Shown here one piece after another: positions 1-8,006 of a stretch of DNA of 64,000 bases (position 1 is its first letter; every line of letters begins with the position of its first letter). The translations under genes were made by a program, and so were the position numbers. Source of the stretch: AP-15 sp963712825 (GTDB taxonomy: Bacteria; Pseudomonadota; Alphaproteobacteria; ATCC43930; CGMCC-115725); the NCBI GenBank assembly GCA_963712825.1, contig CAVQJP010000002.1, positions 310,001 to 374,000 of the forward strand, in the 5' to 3' direction. The notes below the pieces were generated by a model. The model made no database searches. It had not been told where the DNA came from and saw nothing but the letters and a program-made list of their open reading frames with translations.

Positions 1-461
1 GGGCAGCGCCGGCCCCAGCCGCCGGACGAGATCGTGCTTGGCGTCCCGCATTGCGCGCAGAAACCATGGCGGGCGTGCCAGTCGAGCGCGGAACGCGCCT
101 CGGCGAGGATCGCCGCCTCCGGACCCGGAATGACGGTCGCCAGGGCGCGGACGTCGGCCGTCGCACCTGCGGCGTCGCCGGTTGGGGGCACGCCGGTGGC
201 GTCAATTGCGAAATATGCCCGGCCCTCGCCGATCCCGAGCAGAACCAGAGTGGCGGCGCCCTCGATTGCCGCCCGCCAGGGCGCCACCTCCTGCCAGTCG
301 AGCGCTGTGGCCGAAGGGTCCCGGACGACCGGCTTTAATTCGCGGAACGGCAGCAGCCTGGTTTCGGGATCGTCGAGCAGCGAGACGATCCAGGCGGCGT
401 CCTGCCGGCGCTGGCTGACGCGGTCGAGCGGGTTGCCGGCAAAGGTGTAGATTTCTTCCAT
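1..461 (-). CDS. nudC: NADH pyrophosphatase NudC, N-terminal part (cut by window edge)
   Basis: Reading the minus strand from the ATG at 459-461 gives an open frame that runs off the window start, so the gene is partial. The product begins MEEIYTFAGNPLDRVSQRR and shows the Nudix-like N-terminal domain, then a zinc-ribbon segment (HARHGFCAQCGTPS and a following RRCP) where NudC proteins carry four Cys. The catalytic Nudix box would lie beyond the edge. NudC hydrolyses NAD(H) to NMN(H) and AMP and also removes NAD caps from RNA (family knowledge). It is divergent from the ArsR-type gene at 584. The zinc-ribbon spacing makes the family call fairly firm. Confidence 0.8.
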   Translation of the reverse strand, partial: MEEIYTFAGNPLDRVSQRRQDAAWIVSLLDDPETRLLPFRELKPVVRDPSATALDWQEVAPWRAAIEGAATLVLLGIGEGRAYFAIDATGVPPTGDAAGATADVRALATVIPGPEAAILAEARSALDWHARHGFCAQCGTPSTISSGGWGRRC

Positions 462-583
462 GCGCGCCCTTTTTTCTCGGCAGCTCGGCCGCCGTCGAAG
501 CCAGCGACGGGTCCTATCACAACTTCGACCGCGCCCGAAGCGTTTGCGCAGACCGGCGGCCGGGCAGGTGCTATGGTCGAGCG

Positions 584-1288
584 ATGAGCAACGGACCCTA
601 CATCGCCGAGATCGCGGCCTTGGTCGGCGACCCGGCGCGTGCGAACATGCTCTCGGCGCTGATGGATGGCGGCGCGCTGAGTGCCGGCGACCTCGCCTTT
701 GCCGCGCACGTCACCGCTTCGACCGCGAGCGCGCATCTGGCAAAGCTGGTCGAGGCGCGGCTGCTTGCCGGCGAAAAGCAGGGCCGGCGCCGGTGCTTCC
801 GGCTGGCCTCGGCCGAGGTCGCGCGCATGCTCGAAGAGATAATGTCGGTCGCGGTGACGCGGACGCGGCACTACCGGCCGGCCTGGATGCGGGACGAGGC
901 GCTGCGCTCGGCGCGGACCTGCTACGACCATCTGGCGGGCCGGCTCGGCGTGGCGCTGGCCGCGAGCCTCGCCGCCCGCCGCTATGTGCTGCTCGACGAA
1001 GACGGCGGCGAGGTTACCCCGGAAGGCGCGCGATTCCTCGACGAATGGGGGATCGACCTCGCGGGTGCCGCCGGCAGGCGCCGCCGCTTTTGCCGGCCCT
1101 GCGTCGACTGGAGCGAGCGCCGCCCGCATCTCGGCGGTGCGGTCGGGGCGGCGTTGGCGCAGCGCTGCTTTGCCCTCGGCTGGGTCGAGCGGGTCAAAGA
1201 CAGCCGCGCGGTCGCGATCACGCCGTCCGGGCACGACTGTTTCTTGGCAAAATTTGGAATCGAAATTCCAACCGCCGCTATGGGTTAG
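584..1288 (+). CDS. ArsR-family winged-helix transcriptional regulator
   Basis: A 234-aa protein. The first ~85 residues form a winged-helix HTH: IAALVGDPARANMLSALMDG, then the recognition-helix region HVTASTASAHLAKLVEARLL and a wing with GRRRCFRLAS. This matches ArsR/SmtB-type repressors. The C-terminal ~140 residues are longer than in minimal metal-sensing ArsR proteins and contain a CRPCVDWSERRPHLGG segment of the type found in larger ArsR-like regulators. No classical ELCVCDL metal site is visible, so the inducer is unknown. It is divergent from nudC. The regulator class is well supported; the target is not. Confidence 0.85.
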   Translation: MSNGPYIAEIAALVGDPARANMLSALMDGGALSAGDLAFAAHVTASTASAHLAKLVEARLLAGEKQGRRRCFRLASAEVARMLEEIMSVAVTRTRHYRPAWMRDEALRSARTCYDHLAGRLGVALAASLAARRYVLLDEDGGEVTPEGARFLDEWGIDLAGAAGRRRRFCRPCVDWSERRPHLGGAVGAALAQRCFALGWVERVKDSRAVAITPSGHDCFLAKFGIEIPTAAMG

Positions 1289-1317
1289 CGCCGATCGCGG
1301 CCGATGTCCTGCGCGGG

Positions 1318-1511
1318 TTAGCCCAATCTCAACAATCGGCGCGCCAGCGGGTTGAGCCCGCCCGCAGGCGAGAACGGATTGTAAAATCCTCACCCCGCCG
1401 AGATCGGTCCCGTCTCTCATATCCTCGGTCAGCAGGACCGAGCACCCCGCCTCCCTCGCGGTTGCCGTCAGCAGCGCATACGACCCGGTGGCATCGAGGC
1501 TGGAGCGTCTG
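1318..1511 (-). pseudogene. Remnant of a PIN-domain (VapC-type) toxin, truncated and frameshifted
   Basis: Directly downstream of the antitoxin, the minus strand encodes only the last third of a PIN domain: LDATGSYALLTATAREAGC, then VLLTEDMRDG and GGVRIL. The frame then breaks. After about position 1379 the next frame gives NPFSPAGGLNPLARRLLRLG and a TAA at 1318-1320, a typical PIN C-terminus. One extra base (ATTTTA-C-AATCCG) explains the break. The N-terminal acidic residues of the PIN active site are absent. I read this as a dead toxin left by an internal deletion next to a surviving antitoxin. Confidence 0.75.
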
Positions 1512-1763
1512 CTATCGCCGTTCATGCAGCGCATCGCGGTCGAGCGGTCCGGCGCCAATCGGCCATCCCTTCTCCATTCGAGCACGAGTCCGGACCAAAG
1601 CTGCCTCCTGCTCGCGGCTAAGAAGCCGACGCCCAGCTGCGGGGACGAGACGTGCGACCGGCTCGCCCCGACGGGTGATCACGTACTCTTTACCGGCCTC
1701 GACCTCATGGATGCAGCGGGAAAAGACCTGGTTGGCTTCACGCAGACTGATGGTTTTGGTCAT
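1512..1763 (-). CDS. Phd/YefM-family antitoxin (toxin partner broken)
   Basis: An 83-aa protein starting MTKTISLREANQVFSRCIHEVE, with GKEYVITRRGEPVARLVP: the standard Phd/YefM fold, an N-terminal DNA-binding/dimer region followed by a toxin-wrapping tail. Such antitoxins neutralise a PIN or RelE-type toxin and repress their own operon. Here the neighbouring toxin is only a frameshifted fragment, so this is an orphan antitoxin unless it serves another toxin. It is divergent from the ABC operon at 1944; the 180-bp spacer presumably carries both promoters. Confidence 0.85.
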   Translation of the reverse strand: MTKTISLREANQVFSRCIHEVEAGKEYVITRRGEPVARLVPAAGRRLLSREQEAALVRTRARMEKGWPIGAGPLDRDALHERR

Positions 1764-1943
1764 CTCGGAAACCTGACGAACTGGCGCTACGCGGGATCAA
1801 GCAGCGCAAGCGGTGCTACACAGAAGTGCGTTCACCACGTTTTTCGGTCCCAGAGCTGCTATGGCCCGCCTTTTGCACTGTGACAAGGGGGAATGGATCG
1901 CATAAGGTAGTTGGCTACAACAAATGGTGGAACAGGGTAAGCG

Positions 1944-3542
1944 ATGAACCTTTTCTTTCGGCTCCTGCACGCGGCGGCAGCGGCCTTACTCGCTCTTTGG
2001 CTGGCGCCGACCCTCCTAGCCCGGGCGGACCCGGCGCAAACGACGCTTCGCTTTATTCCGCAGGCCGACCTCAGGAGCATCGACCCGATCTGGACGACGG
2101 CCTATGTGACGCGCAATTTCGGCTATCTCGTATTCGACACGCTGTTTGCGCTCGACAAGAACTTCAAGCCGCAGCCGCAGATGGTCGACCATTGGAAGGT
2201 CAGCGACGACAAGCTGACCTACACCTTCACCTTGCGCGACGGCTTGAAATGGCAGGACGGCCAGCCGGTGCGCGCCATCGACTGCGTCGCGTCGATCGAG
2301 CGCTGGGGCAAGCGCGACCCGTTCGGGCAAAAGCTGATGGAGGCGGTCGCCGCGATCAAGCCCGCCGACGACAAGACGTTCACGATCAATCTTAAGGCGC
2401 CGTTCCCGCTGCTGGTCAACGCGCTCGGCAAACTGTCAAGCAATGTGCCGTTTATGATGCCGCAGCGGCTGGCCGAGACCGACCCGTTCAAGCAGATCCC
2501 CGAAGCGATCGGCTCCGGGCCGTTCAAATTTGTCAAGTCGGAGTGGGTGCCTGGAAACAAGGCGGTTTTTGTCAAAAACACCGAATATGTGCCGCGCAAA
2601 GAGCCGCCGAGCTTTGCCTCGGGCGGCAAGGTCGCCAAGGTCGACCGCATCGAATGGCTCTATATTCCCGACACGGCGACGGCGGCGGCGGCGCTGAACG
2701 CCGGCGAGGCCGACTGGTATGAGCAGCCCCCGGCCGATTTGCTGCCGGTCTTCGCCGGCAATCCGGACGTCGTCGTCGCCACGGTCGACCCGCTCGGCAA
2801 CCAGGGCATCCTGCGCTTCAATCATGTGCAGCCGCCGTTCGACAATCTGAAGCTGCGCGAAGCAGTGCTGAACCTCGTCAACCAAAAAGACTATATGCAG
2901 GCCGCCGCCGGCGACCCGAAATACTGGAAAACCTGTGTCGCGCTGTTTGGCTGCGGCACCCCGTTCGCGACCACGGCCGGCGCCGTGGCGCTGCTAAAGG
3001 CCCCGGACCTGGCCAAAGCGAAGCAGCTGGTCGCCGATTCCGGCTACAAGGGCGAGAAGATTGTGCTGCTCGACGCGACCGACCAGCCGATCGTTCACGG
3101 CCAGGCGCTGGTGACCCTGGCGGCGTTGCGCCAAGCCGGTCTCAATGTCGAATTGCAGTCGATGGATTGGGGCACGCTGATTACGCGGCGGGCGTCGAAA
3201 GCCCCGGTCGACCAGGGCGGCTGGAGCATCTTTCACACCTGGATTTCGGCGCCCGACCTGCTGTCGCCCGCGGTCGACGCGGCGCTGCGCGCCAATGACG
3301 GCAAGGCGTGGTTCGGCTGGCCGACGGATCCGAAGCTCGAAGGCCTGATCGACCAATGGTTCAAGGCGTCCGATGTCGGCGCGCAGAAGAAGCTCGTCGC
3401 CGACATTCAGACCGAGGCCTATCAGGGCGATGTTCCCTATGTCCCGACCGGCCAGTTTGTGGTTCCGACCGCCTACCGCAAAAACCTTCACGGCATCATC
3501 GTGGCGCCGGTCGTATTTTTCTGGAACGTCGAGAAGGATTGA
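1944..3542 (+). CDS. ABC transporter substrate-binding protein, family 5 (dipeptide/oligopeptide type)
   Basis: A 532-aa exported protein with an N-terminal signal peptide (MNLFFRLLHAAAAALLALWL, cleavage near LLARA). The mature part follows the SBP_bac_5 (DppA/OppA) pattern: LRFIPQADLRSIDPIWTT at the start, then PQMVDHWKVSDDKLTYTFTL and LRDGLKWQDGQPV. Such proteins bind peptides, nickel-peptide complexes or other small solutes in the periplasm and deliver them to a DppBC permease. It is the first gene of a complete importer operon (permeases at 3663 and 4782, ATPases at 5674 and 6724). The substrate cannot be read from sequence. Confidence 0.92.
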   Translation: MNLFFRLLHAAAAALLALWLAPTLLARADPAQTTLRFIPQADLRSIDPIWTTAYVTRNFGYLVFDTLFALDKNFKPQPQMVDHWKVSDDKLTYTFTLRDGLKWQDGQPVRAIDCVASIERWGKRDPFGQKLMEAVAAIKPADDKTFTINLKAPFPLLVNALGKLSSNVPFMMPQRLAETDPFKQIPEAIGSGPFKFVKSEWVPGNKAVFVKNTEYVPRKEPPSFASGGKVAKVDRIEWLYIPDTATAAAALNAGEADWYEQPPADLLPVFAGNPDVVVATVDPLGNQGILRFNHVQPPFDNLKLREAVLNLVNQKDYMQAAAGDPKYWKTCVALFGCGTPFATTAGAVALLKAPDLAKAKQLVADSGYKGEKIVLLDATDQPIVHGQALVTLAALRQAGLNVELQSMDWGTLITRRASKAPVDQGGWSIFHTWISAPDLLSPAVDAALRANDGKAWFGWPTDPKLEGLIDQWFKASDVGAQKKLVADIQTEAYQGDVPYVPTGQFVVPTAYRKNLHGIIVAPVVFFWNVEKD

Positions 3543-3571
3543 GCAGCTGCGATGACGCGCCTCATGAACAG

Positions 3572-3640
3572 CCCCTCACCCCAACTCTCTTTCCGCCCGC
3601 GGGGAAAGGGAGGGACCCGCGCAGCGGGACGGTGAGGGGC
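3572..3640. repeat. Palindromic intergenic repeat, copy 1
   Basis: Outer arms CCCCTCACC and GGTGAGGGG enclose a second inverted repeat (CTCTCTTTCC / GGAAAGGGAG). It fills the spacer between the substrate-binding gene and the first permease. The same arm sequences recur at 4632, 26646 and 62432. It could form a hairpin in the mRNA and tune expression of the downstream permease; that role is inferred. Confidence 0.75.
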
Positions 3641-3662
3641 ACGCCGCCAGCCAGGAAGCATC

Positions 3663-4604
3663 ATGCTCGCCTACGTCGTCCGCCGCATTCTTGCGACGAT
3701 CCCGGTCATGGCGGTCGTGGCCTTGTTTGTTTTCTGCCTATTGCATTTGAGCCCCGGCGACCCGGCGGCGATCATCGCCGGCGACACCGCGACCCCGGCC
3801 GACATCGCCCGCATCCACCAGGCGCTCGGGCTCGACCGGCCGCTCTACCTCCAGTTCGGGTCCTGGGTCTGGCGCTTGCTGCACGGCGATCTCGGCGTCT
3901 CGATCTTCACCAATCTTCCGGTCACGACCCTGATCGCGCAGCGGGTCGAGCCGACGGTGGCGCTGACCGTCTCGACCTTGCTCGTCTCGGTCTTGGCGGC
4001 GATCCCGATGGGGGTGCTGGCGGCATGGAAAGCCGGGTCGTGGATCGACCGGACGGTCATGGTTTTCGCGGTGCTCGGGTTTTCGGTCCCGGTTTTTGTG
4101 CTTGCCTATGTGCTGATCTATCTGTTCGCCGTGCGCGCCGACTGGTTGCCGGTGCAGGGTTTTGTCGGCCTGGACCACGGCGTCGGGCCGTTTCTGTCGC
4201 ATCTCGTCATGCCGACCCTGGCGCTGGCCATGGTCTACACCGCCCTGATCGCGCGCATGACTCGCGCCAGCATGCTCGACGTGCTCGCGCAGGATTATAT
4301 CCGAACCGCCCAGGCCAAGGGGCTGGCCAACGGCAAGGTGCTGATCGGCCACGCGCTGAAGAACGCGGCGGTGCCGATCGCGACGATCATCGGCATCGGC
4401 GTGGCGCTGCTGATCTCGGGCGTCGTCGTCACCGAGACGGTGTTCGCGATCCCGGGTCTCGGGCGGCTGACGGTCGATGCGATCCTGCGCCGCGACTACC
4501 CGATCATCCAGGGCATGATCCTGATATTTTCGGCCGCCTACGTGCTGGTCAACCTGGTGGTCGACCTCAGCTACACCTTTCTCGACCCGCGCATCCGATA
4601 CTGA
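3663..4604 (+). CDS. ABC transporter permease, DppB/OppB type
   Basis: A 313-aa inner-membrane protein. It starts MLAYVVRRILATIPVMAVVA, the usual first helix of DppB-type permeases, has the HLSPGDPAA motif after it, and carries the EAA loop around residues 205-225 (DYIRTAQAKGLANGKVLIGHA) that contacts the ATPase. It ends in SYTFLDPRIRY, the conserved DppB C-terminus. About six transmembrane segments are visible. RBS AGGAAG precedes the ATG. It pairs with the DppC-type permease downstream. Confidence 0.93.
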   Translation: MLAYVVRRILATIPVMAVVALFVFCLLHLSPGDPAAIIAGDTATPADIARIHQALGLDRPLYLQFGSWVWRLLHGDLGVSIFTNLPVTTLIAQRVEPTVALTVSTLLVSVLAAIPMGVLAAWKAGSWIDRTVMVFAVLGFSVPVFVLAYVLIYLFAVRADWLPVQGFVGLDHGVGPFLSHLVMPTLALAMVYTALIARMTRASMLDVLAQDYIRTAQAKGLANGKVLIGHALKNAAVPIATIIGIGVALLISGVVVTETVFAIPGLGRLTVDAILRRDYPIIQGMILIFSAAYVLVNLVVDLSYTFLDPRIRY

Positions 4605-4631
4605 GGTGTCGAATATGGCGACGCGGCGGAT

Positions 4632-4740
4632 GCCCCTCACCCTCCCATCGCTTATGCGACGGGTCCCTCCCTCTCCCCGCCGGCGCGGGGCGAGGGGCTG
4701 CCGCCATCTTCTCCCTCGCCCGGCTTGCGGGGAGAGGGGC
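4632..4740. repeat. Palindromic intergenic repeat, copy 2 (compound)
   Basis: The spacer between the two permease genes holds CCCCTCACCC followed by CTCTCCCCGC / GCGGGGCGAGGGG and a second CTCCCTCGCCC / GGGGAGAGGGG unit. It is the same family as the copies at 3572, 26646 and 62432. It runs almost to the next gene and gives the open frame of that gene a false N-terminal extension. Confidence 0.7.
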
Positions 4741-4781
4741 AGTCGCAGCGGCCCGGCTCCGGCGACGAGCGGCGCGGCGCG

Positions 4782-5669
4782 ATGACGGTGGCGCCGGCCG
4801 ATCTTGCGCTCGCTGCCCCGGCCGCCGGCGAGCGGCGGCGCGGCGCTCGCGACTACATCCGGCGCCATCCGACGATCATCGTCGGCGGTGTCCTGCTCGG
4901 CGCGATGGTGTTGATGGCGATATTCGCACCCTGGCTCGGCACCACCGACCCGCAGGCATTGTCGCCGATCCAGCGCCTGCACTGGCCCTCGGCCCAGAAT
5001 TGGTTCGGCACCGACATGCTCGGACGCGACGTCTACAGCCGCACGGTTTACGGCGCGCGGGTGTCCCTGACGGTTGGTCTCAGCGTCGCCCTGCTGAGCA
5101 CCGCGCTCGGCCTGTTGATCGGCCTCGCCACCGGCGTCAGCCGGTGGGCCGACGCGATCCTGATGCGGGTCATGGACGGGTTGATGTCGATCCCGCCGGT
5201 GCTGATCGCGATCGCATTGATGGCGTTGACGCGCGCCAGCCTCGAAAACGTCGTCTTCGCGATCACCGTCGCCGAGGTGCCGCGCGTCGCCCGTCTTGTA
5301 CGAGGCGTTGTGCTGACATTGCGCGACCTGCCCTTTGTCGAGGCGGCCGTCGCCTGCGGCACCAGCCTGCCGCGGATTTTATGGCGCCACATCGTGCCCA
5401 ACACCGTGCCGCCGCTGCTGGTGCAGGCGACCTATGTCGCCGCCTCGGCGATGCTGGTCGAGGCGATCCTGTCCTTTCTCGGCGCCGGCACCCCGCCCAA
5501 CATCCCGAGCTGGGGCAACATCATGGCCGAAGGGCGCAGCCTGTTTCAGGTCGCCTATTACATCGTGCTGTTCCCCGGCGCGTTTTTGTCGGTGACGGTG
5601 CTGGCGATCAACCTGCTGGGCGACGGGCTGCGCGACGCGCTCGACCCGCGCCTCGCGCGACGCATGTAG
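4782..5669 (+). CDS. ABC transporter permease, DppC/OppC type
   Basis: A 295-aa inner-membrane protein. The open frame extends back to 4725, but those codons lie in the palindromic repeat, so the ATG at 4782 (MTVAPADLALAAP) is preferred. DppC hallmarks are RDYIRRHPTIIVGGVLLGA for the first helix, the periplasmic HWPSAQNWFGTDMLGRDVYS motif, and the EAA loop FVEAAVACGTSLPRILWRHI near residues 185-205. It ends with a DGLRDALDPRLARRM tail. It forms the channel with the DppB-type partner at 3663. Confidence 0.92.
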   Translation: MTVAPADLALAAPAAGERRRGARDYIRRHPTIIVGGVLLGAMVLMAIFAPWLGTTDPQALSPIQRLHWPSAQNWFGTDMLGRDVYSRTVYGARVSLTVGLSVALLSTALGLLIGLATGVSRWADAILMRVMDGLMSIPPVLIAIALMALTRASLENVVFAITVAEVPRVARLVRGVVLTLRDLPFVEAAVACGTSLPRILWRHIVPNTVPPLLVQATYVAASAMLVEAILSFLGAGTPPNIPSWGNIMAEGRSLFQVAYYIVLFPGAFLSVTVLAINLLGDGLRDALDPRLARRM

Positions 5670-5673
5670 CGCC

Positions 5674-6727
5674 ATGGCCGACACCGCGGCGGCCGCCTAT
5701 GTGGCGACGATCCCAAAGCCAAAGCCGGCCGCGGCCCTACCGATCCTCGACGTCGCCGACCTCAAAACCTGGTTCTTTACCCGCGACGGTGTCGTGCGCG
5801 CGGTCGACGGCGTCTCGTTTCGGGTCGCCCCCGGCGAGACCCTCGCCGTTGTCGGCGAGAGCGGCTGCGGCAAGAGCGTCACCGCGCTGTCGATCCTGCG
5901 GCTGATCGCACCGCCGGGGCGGATCGTGTCCGGGGCGATCCGCTTTGCCGGCCGCGACCTCCTTGGCTTCACCGAAGCGGCGATGCGCGACGTGCGCGGC
6001 AACGAGATCTCGATGATCTTTCAGGAGCCGATGACGTCGCTGAACCCGGTGCTGACGGTCGGCCGGCAAATCGCCGAAACCGTCACCCTGCATCAAGGGT
6101 TGGCGCACAAGGCGGCGCTCGCCAAGGCCGTCGACATGCTTCGCCTCGTCCACATACCCGAAGCCGAGCGGCGCGCCGGCGAATACCCGCACCAGCTGTC
6201 GGGCGGCATGCGGCAGCGGGTCATGATCGCGATGGCGCTCGCCTGCAACCCCAAATTGCTGATCGCCGACGAGCCGACGACCGCCCTCGACGTGACCATC
6301 CAGGCGCAGATCCTCGATCTGATGCGCGAGCTGAAGCAGCAGATCGACGCCGCGATCGTGCTGATCACCCATGATCTCGGTGTCGTTGCCGAGATGGCGC
6401 AGCGCGTTGTCGTCATGTATGCCGGCCGCAAGGCCGAGGAAGCCGATGTCGGCGCGCTGTTCCGCCGCCCTTTGCATCCCTATACCAAGGGGCTGCTCAG
6501 CTCGATGCCGCGGCTCGGCGCATCGCTCGTGGCCGGCGACACCCCGCGGCTTGCCGAGTATCCCGGGGACGGTGCCCTCGCTGCGCGAGGAAATCCGCGG
6601 CTGCGCGTTCGCGGCGCGCTGCGCCTTCGCAACCGACATCTGCCGTCGCGAAATGCCCGACTTCGAGGAGAAAGAGCCCGGTCATTTCGCCGCCTGCTTT
6701 CACGCCGACCGGGTGGCGGCGTCGTGA
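5674..6727 (+). CDS. ABC transporter ATP-binding protein, DppD/OppD type (frameshifted near its end)
   Basis: The first ~295 residues are a complete ABC ATPase: Walker A GESGCGKS, Q-loop FQEPMTSLNP, signature LSGGMRQR, Walker B LLIADEPTTALD and switch His in LITHD. The OppD/DppD C-terminal region (IPGTVPSLREEIRGCAF, then a Cys cluster with CRREMPDFEE) sits in the next frame and ends at a TGA at 6725-6727. One extra base around 6559 (GAG-T-ATCCCG) explains the shift. Uncorrected, the frame reads through ~55 nonsense residues into the next ATPase. An intact version would have about 350 aa. It supplies ATP hydrolysis for the importer. Confidence 0.85.
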
Positions 6728-7782
6728 GCGCGGCGATGCCGTTGCCGCCGCATCCGGCTCCGCTGTTGTCGGTAACGGGCCTGGTCAAGCATTTCCCGGT
6801 CAAAAAGGGGCTGCTGCAGCGCACGGTCGGACAAGTGCATGCGGTCGACGGCGTCTCGTTCGACATCGGCGAGGGCGAGACCCTCGGCCTCGTCGGCGAG
6901 AGCGGCTGCGGCAAGTCGACCGCCGGCAAGGCGATCCTCAAGCTGATCGAGCCGACAGCCGGCGAAATCCGCGTCCGCGGCAAGCGCATCGACGGCTTGT
7001 CGCGGGGTGCCATGCGGCCGTGGCGCCGCGAGCTGCAGGTCGTCTTCCAGGATCCGTATTCGTCGCTGAACCCGCGGCTAACGGTGCGCGACATCATCGC
7101 CGAGCCGCTCGTCAATTTCGGCGGTCCGGCCGGGCATGCGCTTGACGACCGGGTGGCCGATCTGGCGCTCAGGGTCGGGTTGCGCGGCGACGCGCTCGTC
7201 CGCTACCCGCACGAATTTTCCGGCGGCCAGCGCCAGCGCATCGGCATCGCCCGCGCCTTGGCGTTGCAGCCAAGCCTGATCGTGTGCGACGAGCCGGTCT
7301 CCGCCCTTGACGTGTCGGTGCAGGCGCAGGTCATAAACCTGCTGGGCGACCTGCAGCGGGAATTCGGCCTGTCCTACCTGTTCGTCGCCCACGACCTCGC
7401 GGTTGTCGAGCACATCAGCCACCGCATCGCAGTCATGTATCTCGGCAAAATCGTCGAGCTCGCCGACAAGGCCGCGTTGTTCGCCCGCCCGCAGCATCCC
7501 TATACCGAGGCATTGCTGTCGGCGGTGCCGGTCCCCGACCCCGGAGCCGCCAAAAAACGCATGGTTTTGAAGGGCGACGTGCCGAGCCCGATCAACCCGC
7601 CCGCGGGCTGCCGGTTTCACACCCGTTGCCCCTACGCCTTTGCCCGCTGCTCAAAAGAGGAACCCGAGATGCGCGAAGTCTTCTCCGGTCATCACGTCGC
7701 CTGCCATCTGCGCGATCCCCGGGCAGCATTATGCGAAAAGTCGATGGCTGGCATGCCCGATGTTCGGAATGACGCCGATTAG
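6724..7782 (+). CDS. ABC transporter ATP-binding protein, DppF/OppF type
   Basis: A 352-aa protein from the GTG at 6724, which overlaps the proper stop of the preceding ATPase (GTGA); the ATG at 6736 is an alternative. It has the DppF-type opening LLSVTGLVKHFPVKKGLLQR, Walker A GESGCGKST, Q-loop FQDPYSSLNPR, signature FSGGQRQR, Walker B LIVCDEPVSALD and H-switch VAHD. The C-terminal oligopeptide-transporter domain has GCRFHTRCPYAFARC and a later Cys. It is the second ATPase of the importer. Although continuous in frame with the upstream ATPase, the overlap and the frameshift argue for a separate gene. Confidence 0.9.
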   Translation: MSAAMPLPPHPAPLLSVTGLVKHFPVKKGLLQRTVGQVHAVDGVSFDIGEGETLGLVGESGCGKSTAGKAILKLIEPTAGEIRVRGKRIDGLSRGAMRPWRRELQVVFQDPYSSLNPRLTVRDIIAEPLVNFGGPAGHALDDRVADLALRVGLRGDALVRYPHEFSGGQRQRIGIARALALQPSLIVCDEPVSALDVSVQAQVINLLGDLQREFGLSYLFVAHDLAVVEHISHRIAVMYLGKIVELADKAALFARPQHPYTEALLSAVPVPDPGAAKKRMVLKGDVPSPINPPAGCRFHTRCPYAFARCSKEEPEMREVFSGHHVACHLRDPRAALCEKSMAGMPDVRNDAD

Positions 7783-8006
7783 CTGATTGACCTCGCGGGT
7801 TGATGGAATATGCTAATCGATCATCATCGGATGGGCCGATCAGGATTAATACAACTCGGAACGGTATTGAGGAAACCAAGGGCGGCTCATTCCTAAAGCC
7901 CTGGCGTTTCCTCTCGACAAGGAAAAGTTGCACAGGTGGAGGAGTAGCGTCCCCCGCGAGAATGAAGCAAGCCGACCCGACGACCTCGCACTAAGGAGAA
8001 ACCATC

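Noticed and set aside
3308..5905. An 865-residue plus-strand frame across the importer genes
   Set aside because: It is Arg/Pro/Ala-rich, overlaps real permease genes in another frame, and has no family motif; it is an artefact of high GC.
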